A stretch of 8,572 nucleotides of DNA from an uncultured Candidatus Saccharibacteria bacterium. Lineage in GTDB: Bacteria; Patescibacteria; Saccharimonadia; Saccharimonadales; UBA6022. Location of the stretch: the NCBI GenBank assembly GCA_946886725.1, contig CAMPJF010000043.1:1-8572 (forward strand), in the 5' to 3' direction. This document shows, piece after piece, positions 1 through 5,399 of the stretch (positions are counted from its first letter, which is position 1; every line of letters starts with the position of its first letter). The position numbers were made by a program, and so were the translations under genes. Below the pieces are notes generated by a model, which had not been told where the DNA came from, did not search any database, and was given only the letters and a program-made list of their open reading frames with translations.

Positions 1-131
1 CAATTATTATCGTGAAGCTGTATGTTCAGGAGCGTCGGCAGATAGCTCTGCTGTTTACATGGCTGAGCTTCTTAATTCTTTTTATCACCTGGATCGTCGC
101 GCATTCGATACTCAAGGTGGCATTCCTCTAA
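1..131 (+). CDS. C-terminal end of a membrane protein (partial)
   Basis: This is the last 42 codons of a gene that begins outside the window, read in the frame starting at base 3 and ending in TAA. The visible peptide has a basic patch (QERRQ) followed by a long hydrophobic stretch rich in Leu, Ile, Phe and Trp, which looks like a final membrane-spanning helix, and it ends a few residues later. The next gene begins 4 bases after the stop, so the two are probably co-transcribed and translationally coupled. A membrane protein next to a membrane glycosyltransferase suggests a shared envelope polysaccharide task, but too little is visible to name it. The alternative frame starting at base 2 stays open until a TGA at 137-139. 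It encodes a polar peptide with no recognisable feature and is less likely. Confidence 0.55.
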   Translation, partial: IIIVKLYVQERRQIALLFTWLSFLILFITWIVAHSILKVAFL

Positions 132-135
132 AGAT

Positions 136-1809
136 ATGACAGATCTTGAAATACCTCTTAAAAAACGAACAAGATTTTACCGCTTTTTCGAAATGGTTCC
201 CGCTATCCTTAGCTACGGAATGCTCATTGCACTCGTCGTTCTCTCACTCGTCGACCCAATTTTAGCGGGAATTTATTTGCTCCTTCTCATCATTACCGTT
301 CTTGTAAAAGCGGTGGGTATTGCGGCGCATACAATTCGTGGGAGAAATAGGATGGATGCCGCGCAGAATATTGATTGGCATGCTCGGCTAGGGCAGCTCG
401 AGACACCCGTGGCTAGCTATAAAAAAATTCAAAAAGCTCAGTCTGATGAGTTTGGGTTTGCCGCTCATCAAGAAAACCTCGAGCTGATTATTAATAATCC
501 GGATAATTACCCTAAGCCATCTAGCTTGTATAATGCTGTTATTATCGCCGCCTACAATGAGGCGTACGAGGTCTTGGAGCCTACTATTCAGTCGGTTATT
601 GATACAACCTACGACAAGGACCACTTAATTCTTGTTTTGGCGTATGAAGAGCGAGGGGGCGAAGAGATACACAAAACCGCCCAGCGTCTTCATAAAAAGT
701 TTGCTCACGCATTTAAAGCCTTTCATCTTGTAAAGCACCCACATGATCTGCCAAATGAAGTGGTAGGGAAGGGCGGCAACATTACATATGCGGGCCATTA
801 TTTAAAGGACTGGGTTAGAGGCCAGGGGATTGCTTACGAAGACGTCATTATCACCACGCTCGACAGCGACAACCGGCCTCACGCAACGTATTTCGATTAT
901 GTCACCTATGAGTATATCGTCCACGAGGATCGCAAGTATTTATCCTATCAGCCGATATCTTTATTCCTGAATAATATATGGGATGCACCAGCACCGATGC
1001 GTGTTATCGCGACGGGTAATTCGTTCTGGAATATCATCAGTTCGATGCGACCTCATACGCTGCGTAACTTCGCATCACATTCTCAGCCTATGGATGCTTT
1101 GGTAGAGATGGACTTCTGGAGTACGCGCACTATCGTTGAAGACGGCCATCAGTATTGGCGTAGTTATTTCCATTTTGATGGCAACTATTCTGTAACGCCA
1201 ATATATGCACCAATTTACCAAGATGCCGTTTTGTCTGATACCTATAGGCGGACCCTAAAGGCTCAGTTTATTCAATTGCGTCGCTGGGCGTACGGGGCTT
1301 CAGACATACCCTATGTTGCGGTACGCATTCTGTCGCGTCGTCGTACGGTGCCACTTGGCGCGGGACTGAGCCGCCTGCTACGCCTGATCGATGGTCATGT
1401 GACGCTTGCGAGTATTTCGATTCTTGTTGCTGTTGGAGGCTGGGTGCCGTTGCTGATTAATCCGGATTCATCACAGCAAATCGCCGCCCATTTGCTACCT
1501 GAAGTGATTAGTAACATTCAGCGCGTTGCTATGATTGGGCTTTTAATCACGGTATTTCTAGGGTTCAAGATGCTGCCCCCTCGGCCTGAACGCTATAAGC
1601 GCCACCGATCACTCTTTATGTTGTTACAGTGGTGTCTGATGCCAGTGACGGCAATTGCATACAGCGCCGCATCGGCATTTAACGCTCAGACACATCTCTT
1701 TTTAGGAAAATATCTCGATAAATTTGATGTTACTGAGAAGGCGACTCACGAGACCGTGGCCCGTGCTCGCGCAGAGAAGGCCGTCCGCGCTTCCGAGTTG
1801 AAGAAATAA
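136..1809 (+). CDS. Membrane-anchored family-2 glycosyltransferase (557 aa)
   Basis: Probable processive glycosyltransferase of the GT2/cellulose-synthase-like type, which moves a sugar from a nucleotide sugar onto an acceptor at the inner face of the membrane. Two membrane helices at about residues 21-63 precede the GT-A domain. That domain starts with the nucleotide-binding strand VIIAAYNEA (135-143). It contains GKGGN (211-215), the metal-binding DSD (243-245), the catalytic VED (334-336) and the QLRRW form of the QxxRW signature (380-384). About three more helices follow, near 420-441, 464-480 and 493-512, then a charged tail (about 531-557). QxxRW with flanking membrane segments is typical of enzymes that build and extrude polysaccharide, but the sugar cannot be read from sequence. 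The ATG lies 4 bases after the preceding stop and has no good Shine-Dalgarno, so coupling is likely. The last 80 bases overlap the 3' end of convergent nrdR. Confidence 0.85.
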   Translation: MTDLEIPLKKRTRFYRFFEMVPAILSYGMLIALVVLSLVDPILAGIYLLLLIITVLVKAVGIAAHTIRGRNRMDAAQNIDWHARLGQLETPVASYKKIQKAQSDEFGFAAHQENLELIINNPDNYPKPSSLYNAVIIAAYNEAYEVLEPTIQSVIDTTYDKDHLILVLAYEERGGEEIHKTAQRLHKKFAHAFKAFHLVKHPHDLPNEVVGKGGNITYAGHYLKDWVRGQGIAYEDVIITTLDSDNRPHATYFDYVTYEYIVHEDRKYLSYQPISLFLNNIWDAPAPMRVIATGNSFWNIISSMRPHTLRNFASHSQPMDALVEMDFWSTRTIVEDGHQYWRSYFHFDGNYSVTPIYAPIYQDAVLSDTYRRTLKAQFIQLRRWAYGASDIPYVAVRILSRRRTVPLGAGLSRLLRLIDGHVTLASISILVAVGGWVPLLINPDSSQQIAAHLLPEVISNIQRVAMIGLLITVFLGFKMLPPRPERYKRHRSLFMLLQWCLMPVTAIAYSAASAFNAQTHLFLGKYLDKFDVTEKATHETVARARAEKAVRASELKK

Positions 1810-2209
1810 GCTGATGTTGGGCGGCGTATTGTATGGCTGCCAGCTCGTCGAACTTTTTTAACACTTGATGTGTCGCTGCCGCGATGTCGTCTGGATGGAG
1901 TGTCTGACGCTCCGTAGATAATGTATCTTCTACTGTCTGCGCTAGCCACAGCGCGTTATATTGTGCGTCATTAGGTGAATGAGTAAAAGTCTTAGCGATA
2001 CTTAGGATTAGCTTTCCTAAATTGAATGTGTCTGTCGCTCCATTTGATAAGTTAATTAGCTTGTTGTCGGCGAGCGAGGGTCGCTCGTAGGTGGTGAATG
2101 TAGTATGACAATTCGAACAGGTCCGACGCCGCCATATTAGGGGCTGTTTTTTATTTGGACGTGAGTTAGCGACAGCAGTGCTTTTATTGAAACAATTTAT
2201 ACAAAACAT
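1730..2209 (-). CDS. nrdR: NrdR-like repressor: zinc ribbon plus ATP-cone (159 aa)
   Basis: NrdR represses ribonucleotide reductase genes when its ATP-cone senses dATP. The zinc ribbon is intact, with Cys3, Cys6, Cys31 and Cys34 at the same positions as in standard NrdR. The NSRP (15-18), WRRRTCSNC (26-34) and FTTYER (38-43) segments also match the family. The ATP-cone spans about 48-137, and FDELAAIQYAA (120-130) matches the usual LDxVAYxRFAS. The cone is divergent: the basic residues usually seen before and after the DG turn are mostly replaced (KLINLSNGATDTF, 50-62), so nucleotide binding may differ. About 25 extra residues at the C-terminus (from 135) contain RKRGRPS and are encoded antisense to the glycosyltransferase 3' end. 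No ribonucleotide reductase gene lies in the window. A good promoter lies upstream, but no strong Shine-Dalgarno is visible. Assignment to the NrdR family is firm; the exact regulon is inferred. Confidence 0.88.
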   Translation of the reverse strand: MFCINCFNKSTAVANSRPNKKQPLIWRRRTCSNCHTTFTTYERPSLADNKLINLSNGATDTFNLGKLILSIAKTFTHSPNDAQYNALWLAQTVEDTLSTERQTLHPDDIAAATHQVLKKFDELAAIQYAAQHQLISSTRKRGRPSLREHGPRSRESPSQ

Positions 2210-2224
2210 GTCTATATAATGACA
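2209..2224. promoter_or_regulatory. NrdR-box-like site in the nrdR leader
   Basis: The 16-mer TGTCTATATAATGACA has a core matching the published NrdR-box core CWATATATWG at 9 of 10 positions, and TGTC/GACA arms that form their own inverted repeat. It covers the short predicted leader of nrdR up to its start codon, a natural place for autoregulation. The outer positions do not match the usual ACAC/GTGT arms, and no second box lies 31-32 bp away, the spacing at which NrdR normally binds pairs. This is a tentative call. Confidence 0.35.
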
Positions 2225-2232
2225 TACAGCTA

Positions 2233-2261
2233 TTTATAATGCTAGTGGATAACTATGTAAA
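2233..2261 (-). promoter_or_regulatory. Predicted sigma-70-type promoter of nrdR
   Basis: On the minus strand a -35 TTTACA (2256-2261) is separated by exactly 17 bp from a -10 TATAAA (2233-2238), each matching consensus at 5 of 6 positions. The predicted transcription start is near 2226, giving a leader of about 17 nt before the nrdR ATG. The spacer holds TTATCCACT, one mismatch from a DnaA box. The site lies just downstream of the terminator of the small upstream gene, so nrdR appears to be its own unit. Confidence 0.65.
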
Positions 2262-2268
2262 AGTGGGG

Positions 2269-2305
2269 AAACAAAAACGCCACCCTTAGCCAAAAGGGTG
2301 GCGTT
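2269..2305 (-). terminator. Rho-independent terminator of the 37-codon gene
   Basis: A perfect 12-bp inverted repeat, AACGCCACCCTT (2276-2287) and AAGGGTGGCGTT (2294-2305), surrounds a 6-nt loop. On the minus strand it is followed by TTTTTGTTT, a proper U-run, while the plus-strand side is not U-rich. It therefore terminates leftward transcription coming from the small gene at 2337-2450, 31 bases upstream, and insulates the nrdR promoter. Confidence 0.88.
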
Positions 2306-2336
2306 AGTTTAACAAATAGGGGTGTACACCGATTAT

Positions 2337-2450
2337 CTACTGGGTGCGGGCGCGGGTTTGTTTTCGAATGTCCGGCCATGCCACATCGTATTCATACGAT
2401 ACCTTGAACTTATCTAATTCGGATGGTGCGATAACTTGATCTTTAGCCAT
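2337..2450 (-). CDS. Small unknown gene, 37 aa, predicted leaderless mRNA
   Basis: This short reading frame encodes 37 residues, begins MAKDQVIAPSELDK and ends RTRARTQ before TAG. I do not recognise it. The peptide is hydrophilic, with an acidic/aromatic middle (YEYDVAWPDI) and a basic C-terminus, and has no signal peptide, membrane helix or Cys pair. The case for a real gene is its setting. A near-consensus promoter (2457-2485) sits so close that transcription should start at or next to the A of the ATG, and a strong terminator lies 31 bases after the stop on the same strand. There is no Shine-Dalgarno, as expected for a leaderless mRNA. It could encode a small regulatory or ribosome- or protein-binding peptide, or the transcript could act as an RNA with the frame incidental. 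No function is proposed. Confidence 0.6.
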   Translation of the reverse strand: MAKDQVIAPSELDKFKVSYEYDVAWPDIRKQTRARTQ

Positions 2451-2456
2451 GTATAC

Positions 2457-2485
2457 ATACTAGCATAAACACTATAAATTGTCAA
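2457..2485 (-). promoter_or_regulatory. Strong predicted promoter of the 37-codon gene
   Basis: On the minus strand there is a perfect -35 TTGACA (2480-2485), a 17-bp spacer, an extended -10 TG dinucleotide, and the -10 TAGTAT (2457-2462). The -10 ends 6 bases before the ATG at 2450, so the predicted start site falls on the start codon itself. This is the best match to the sigma-70 consensus in the window. Confidence 0.72.
2469..2484. promoter_or_regulatory. NrdR-box-like site over the small-gene promoter
   Basis: The 16-mer ACACTATAAATTGTCA matches the published NrdR-box consensus ACACWATATATWGTGT at 13 of 16 positions and its core at 9 of 10. It overlaps the -35 and spacer of the promoter at 2457-2485, where a bound repressor would block RNA polymerase. 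nrdR itself is the next gene downstream. A clear partner box at the usual 31-32 bp spacing is missing; the closest resemblance is the palindrome centre at 2513/2514, 37 bp away. Confidence 0.4.
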
Positions 2486-2500
2486 CTTATGCTTGTGCTG

Positions 2501-2526
2501 GTAATATAACATATATGGTATATTAC
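2501..2526. repeat. 26-bp near-perfect palindrome, operator-like
   Basis: Outer arms GTAATATA (2501-2508) and TATATTAC (2519-2526) are exact inverse complements, and the centre CATATATG (2510-2517) is itself palindromic, so 12 of 13 pairs match across 26 bp. It is centred about 63 bp upstream of the predicted start of the 37-codon gene, a position typical of an activator site. Copies of AGCATAA or its complement lie at 2462-2468, 2487-2493 and 2537-2543. The regulator is unknown. A transcript hairpin is also possible, but there is no U-run or obvious source transcript. Confidence 0.55.
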
Positions 2527-2576
2527 AGTAGTAAAAAGCATAAATAGTATGGTGGAAAACTTTTAGATACTGTGGG

Positions 2577-2610
2577 TAAAAAGAAACCACCAGAGGCAGT
2601 CCGGCGGTTT
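2577..2610 (-). terminator. Terminator of tRNA-Val
   Basis: On the minus strand an 11-bp stem, AAACCGCCGGA (2600-2610) with TCTGGTGGTTT (2584-2594) including two G-U pairs, closes a 5-nt loop and is followed by CTTTTT. It begins 14 bases after the encoded CCA of the tRNA gene, so the tRNA is a single-gene unit. The plus-strand side is much less U-rich. Confidence 0.82.
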
Positions 2611-2624
2611 AATAATAATTTCTA

Positions 2625-2701
2625 TGGTGGACCCTGGAGGACTCGAACCTCCGACCTCGTCAACGTCAATGACGCGCTCTAGCCAACTGAGCTAAGGGTC
2701 C
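2625..2701 (-). tRNA. tRNA-Val (anticodon GAC), CCA encoded
   Basis: A complete 77-nt cloverleaf on the minus strand. The acceptor stem GGACCCT/AGGGTCC, D stem GCTC/GAGC, anticodon stem CGTCA/TGACG and T stem GGAGG/CCTCC with loop TTCGAGT are all perfectly paired. The loop TTGACGT gives anticodon GAC (bases 2665-2667), which reads valine GUC and GUU codons. The discriminator is A, as usual for valine, and the 3' CCA is genome-encoded. Position 37 is G rather than the A common in bacterial valine tRNAs. The gene has its own promoter and terminator and lies divergent to the thrS leader. Confidence 0.96.
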
Positions 2702-2712
2702 ATAGCTTTCTT

Positions 2713-2741
2713 ATGATACCAGACAGAGGCGAGCGTTGCAA
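2713..2741 (-). promoter_or_regulatory. Predicted promoter of tRNA-Val
   Basis: On the minus strand there is a -35 TTGCAA (2736-2741), a 17-bp spacer ending in TGG (an extended -10 TGn), and a -10 TATCAT (2713-2718). Transcription should begin about 5-6 bases ahead of the mature tRNA 5' end. The -35 hexamer is its own reverse complement and may also serve the rightward thrS promoter. Confidence 0.6.
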
Positions 2742-2765
2742 TATAGGGGTAGGGTAGTATATGAT
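2736..2765 (+). promoter_or_regulatory. Predicted promoter of the thrS T-box leader
   Basis: A -35 TTGCAA (2736-2741) is followed by an 18-bp spacer and -10 TATGAT (2760-2765). The predicted start at about 2771-2772 coincides with the first base pairs of Stem I, as expected for a T-box leader. The spacing is one base longer than ideal and the -35 matches only 4 of 6 positions, so the call rests partly on where the leader begins. Confidence 0.5.
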
Positions 2766-2770
2766 AAAAA

Positions 2771-2952
2771 GGAACAACGACGTGGTCTAACCATCCACTG
2801 AGTTCCGCGGGAAGTTGTAATGTGCGATAACGTTACTTCGATAAGTGCCTGATACTATCAGGAAGTCCGGTGGAACCGCCTCAATAAAACAGAGGTCCGA
2901 GACATGCGATATATGGATTTAATTTTTTAAAGCCGGATCTCGCGTGTTTTTT
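2771..2952 (+). promoter_or_regulatory. T-box riboswitch, threonine type, with very short Stem I
   Basis: T-box leaders read the charging state of a matching tRNA and allow expression of the downstream synthetase gene when it is uncharged. Diagnostic here is the T-box bulge TGGAACC (2871-2877). Helix GCCTC/GAGGT (2878-2882 with 2892-2896) lies inside it and GTCCGG/CCG-A-GAC (2865-2870 with 2897-2903, one bulged A) outside it, forming the antiterminator. Stem III is CCTGAT/ATCAGG (2848-2853, 2857-2862), with Stem-II-like pairing GAAGT/ACTTC (2811-2815, 2835-2839) before it. Stem I is only 36 nt: GGAAC/GTTCC (2771-2775, 2802-2806) and GTGG/CCAC around the loop TCTAACCAT. That loop contains the Thr codon ACC (2790-2792) followed by a purine, fitting thrS. 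UGGA in the bulge predicts a tRNA-Thr with U73. The T-box core is firm; the Stem I model is from pairing by eye. Confidence 0.85.
2900..2952 (+). terminator. Conditional terminator of the T-box leader
   Basis: CATGCG (2903-2908) pairs with CGCGTG (2941-2946), which runs directly into TTTTTT (2947-2952). An inner hairpin, roughly GGATTTAA with TTAAAGCC around TTTT, fills the middle. An alternative stem GAGGTCCG (2892-2899) with CGGATCTC (2934-2941) uses the antiterminator 3' strand, so the two states exclude each other. The U-run ends 25 bases before the thrS ATG and the Shine-Dalgarno lies beyond it, which points to transcriptional rather than translational control. Confidence 0.72.
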
Positions 2953-2977
2953 ATTTATTAAAATGAGGAGAATGAAC

Positions 2978-4789
2978 ATGAATGACGAACAATTACATGC
3001 AATGCGACACAGCTTGGCGCATATTACTGCGGCCGCAATTCAGCGTTTATGGCCAGAGGCAAAGTTCGGTGTTGGTCCCGTTGTTGAAAACGGTTTTTAT
3101 TACGATATTGATCTGGGCGAAAAGAAGATCTCCGAAGCAAACTTCGGTAAGATTGAAAAGGCGATGCGCGGTATTATCGAATATGGTGATGATTTTGAGA
3201 AATTCGAAATGCCAATCGGCCAAGCAATCGAATGGGCAAAAGAAAACAATCAGCCATATAAAGAAGAGCTATTGAATGATTTAAAGCGCTCAGGTACGAC
3301 CGTTGCCAAGGAATTGGACGTTGATGAACTTGGGTTAGCTAATGAAGGCGATGCTGTCGTCGAAAAAGTGTCATTTTACAAGAATGGCAAATTCGTTGAT
3401 CTCTGTCGTGGGCCGCATGTTGCTAATACTAAGGACGTCGGCGTGTTTAAGTTAATGCGTGTCGCCGGGGCGTATTGGCGCGGTAAAGAGACGAACCCGC
3501 AGATGCAGCGATTATACGGAGTGGCATTTTCCTCACAGGAAGAACTCGATGTTTACTTAGAACGACTGGAGCAGGCTAAGCTGCGTGATCATCGCAAACT
3601 TGGTAAAGAACTAGATCTATATACGGTATCTAATCTTGTCGGAGCAGGGTTGCCGTTATTTACGCCTCGCGGTACTGTGCTGCGTGATATTATGGCGCAG
3701 TATTCTAACCAGCTGCGTCAGGCGCATGGTTTTAGCAAAGTCTTCACGCCACACATTACAAAAACTGCGCTATACGAAGCATCGGGTCACTGGGCAAAGT
3801 TTGGCGATGAGCTATTCCTAGTCACAAGCCAAGAAACTGACGATGACTTTGCACTGAAGCCGATGAATTGCCCGCACCATACGCAGATTTTTGCTTCTCG
3901 GCCACGGAGCTATAAGGATATGCCCGTGCGCTACCTTGAAACGACGACTGATTATCGTGATGAAAAAACGGGTGAACTGGGCGGTCTTAACCGTGTGCGT
4001 TCATTGACACAGGATGATAGTCATGTGTTTTGTCGACAAGATCAGATTGAGAGTGAGATTAATAGATTACTCGCCTCGGCGCGTGAGCTATATTCAACCA
4101 TTGGAATGGATCTACGAGTGCGGCTCAGCTACCGTGATGAAGGTGAAGGATATTTGGGTGACCTAGCATTATGGGAATCTGCTCAAGCACAGCTAAAGGC
4201 GGCGGTGATTGCAAACGAGCTCAATTACTTCGAGCAAGAAGGTGAAGCCGCCTTCTATGGTCCAAAAATTGATTTTATGGCGACAGATGCCTTGGGTCGT
4301 GAGCATCAAGTGGCAACGGTGCAGCTAGATTTTGTCCAGCCGCAGCGATTTGGCCTGACATATACCGACACTGACAGTCAGCCGCAGCAGCCGGTCATGA
4401 TTCACTGTGCTCTACTTGGATCGATTGAGCGGTTCTTGAGTGTCTTTATAGAACATACGGGCGGCTGGTTTCCATTATGGGCTGCACCCGAACAGATACG
4501 CATTCTGACGATCAATGATAGTGTGCTCGATTATGTGGAAGAGATTGAGCAGACGCTCCGCGGTGTGGTGTTGATGCAGCCAGTTAAGTATAACGAGCTT
4601 CGTTTTACTCGCGACGATCGCAATGAAAGTCTCGGCAAAAAGATTCGCGAAGCAACCAACTGGAAAATACCGGTCCAGTTAATCGTTGGCCCGCAGGATA
4701 AAGAGGTCCGTGAAGTAAGTGTACGAACGCAGGCTGGCGAAGAAAAAGTGGCGCTCGATCAACTAGCAGACTACATCAAGGCATTGTAG
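2978..4789 (+). CDS. thrS: Threonyl-tRNA synthetase without TGS domain (603 aa)
   Basis: Charges tRNA-Thr with threonine in the cytoplasm. The N-terminal editing domain begins at once with HSLAH (His11, His15) and includes LCRGPH with Cys143, the pocket that removes mis-charged serine. The class II catalytic core has MNCPHH (zinc ligand Cys298), motif 2 with YRDE near Arg327, TQDDSHVF (zinc ligand His349), MIHCALLGSIERF (zinc ligand His476; motif 3 Arg485), then an anticodon-binding domain from about 505 to the end. The roughly 60-residue N-terminal TGS domain of E. coli ThrS is absent. I chose the ATG at 2978 because GAGGAG (2965-2970) sits 7 bases before it; in-frame ATGs at 2963 and 2972 overlap or crowd that site. 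Expression is probably controlled by the upstream T-box. The next gene starts one base after the stop. Confidence 0.97.
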   Translation: MNDEQLHAMRHSLAHITAAAIQRLWPEAKFGVGPVVENGFYYDIDLGEKKISEANFGKIEKAMRGIIEYGDDFEKFEMPIGQAIEWAKENNQPYKEELLNDLKRSGTTVAKELDVDELGLANEGDAVVEKVSFYKNGKFVDLCRGPHVANTKDVGVFKLMRVAGAYWRGKETNPQMQRLYGVAFSSQEELDVYLERLEQAKLRDHRKLGKELDLYTVSNLVGAGLPLFTPRGTVLRDIMAQYSNQLRQAHGFSKVFTPHITKTALYEASGHWAKFGDELFLVTSQETDDDFALKPMNCPHHTQIFASRPRSYKDMPVRYLETTTDYRDEKTGELGGLNRVRSLTQDDSHVFCRQDQIESEINRLLASARELYSTIGMDLRVRLSYRDEGEGYLGDLALWESAQAQLKAAVIANELNYFEQEGEAAFYGPKIDFMATDALGREHQVATVQLDFVQPQRFGLTYTDTDSQPQQPVMIHCALLGSIERFLSVFIEHTGGWFPLWAAPEQIRILTINDSVLDYVEEIEQTLRGVVLMQPVKYNELRFTRDDRNESLGKKIREATNWKIPVQLIVGPQDKEVREVSVRTQAGEEKVALDQLADYIKAL

Positions 4790-4790
4790 T

Positions 4791-5399
4791 ATGGCGGACA
4801 CTGCAGGACGTCCGGTTATTGCTGTGGATATTGATGACGTCCTCTTTCCTTTCGTTGACGGCATAGCTAGCCATCATAATGCGCTTCGGGGTAGTAGATT
4901 GACGGTTCAGGATTTCGTGACGTTCGATCTCGCAAAGGTCTTCGGTAGCAGTCAAGAAGAGACTGAAGCGATAGTTAAAAGTTTCCTAGAGAGTGATAAC
5001 ATTCACCTAGAGCCGGTAGCGGGGGCAAAAGAGGCGCTGGCAAGGCTAAAGCGTGACTTTGACGTGATTTTAGTAACGGCACGGAATGAATATTTTAAAA
5101 CGAAAACAGTCGATTGGCTGCGTCGGCAGTTGCCGGATTTGTTTGCGGACGTTCATTTTGCGGGTAATCCACATGATGGCCGACCGTTTCGCCCTAAAGG
5201 AGCAATTTGCTATGAACTGGGTGCGAAGCTTTTGATTGATGACTATCCAGAGAACTTACGTTCTGCTGTGTCTTTCGGTATTGATGGCGTGCTTTTTGGC
5301 TCGAAACCTTGGAGCTTTGTAGATGATGAGGAGGTGAACATCGTACCGTGTATGGACTGGTCAGCAGTAATAGAGTATATCTATCATGACTGGAGATAG
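4791..5399 (+). CDS. HAD-family 5'-nucleotidase-like phosphatase (202 aa)
   Basis: Resembles the 5'(3')-deoxyribonucleotidase (NT5C) branch of haloacid dehalogenase-like phosphatases, which dephosphorylate nucleoside monophosphates. HAD motif I is VDIDDVLF, with nucleophile Asp13 and acid/base Asp15. Motif II is VTAR (Thr96), motif III is Lys136 in RPKGAICYELG, and motif IV is IDD (Asp150, Asp151). The cap is the short helical insert after motif I (about 20-75). Length is normal for the family. It begins one base after the thrS stop, with a weak AAGG (4778-4781) inside the end of thrS, so it is translationally coupled in the thrS operon. A nucleotidase role in clearing dNMPs is plausible for a salvage-dependent cell, but other phosphate esters are possible substrates. 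All catalytic residues are present. Confidence 0.78.
   Translation: MADTAGRPVIAVDIDDVLFPFVDGIASHHNALRGSRLTVQDFVTFDLAKVFGSSQEETEAIVKSFLESDNIHLEPVAGAKEALARLKRDFDVILVTARNEYFKTKTVDWLRRQLPDLFADVHFAGNPHDGRPFRPKGAICYELGAKLLIDDYPENLRSAVSFGIDGVLFGSKPWSFVDDEEVNIVPCMDWSAVIEYIYHDWR

Noticed and set aside
2..139. Open frame ending in TGA at 137-139 that would overlap the glycosyltransferase start as ATGA
   Set aside because: The peptide is polar and featureless, whereas the neighbouring frame (ending at 131) shows a clear membrane helix. It would also be the only TGA stop in the window.
388..624. Antisense frame of 78 codons inside the glycosyltransferase
   Set aside because: It has no Shine-Dalgarno or recognisable domain and lies opposite conserved GT2 coding sequence.
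2321..2330. 10-bp palindrome GGTGTACACC between the small gene's stop and its terminator
   Set aside because: It is short, has no paired copy elsewhere and no promoter context; a chance palindrome cannot be excluded.
2501..2526. Reading the near-palindrome as a transposon terminal repeat or terminator
   Set aside because: There is no partner repeat, transposase, target duplication or U-run; an operator-like site explains it better.
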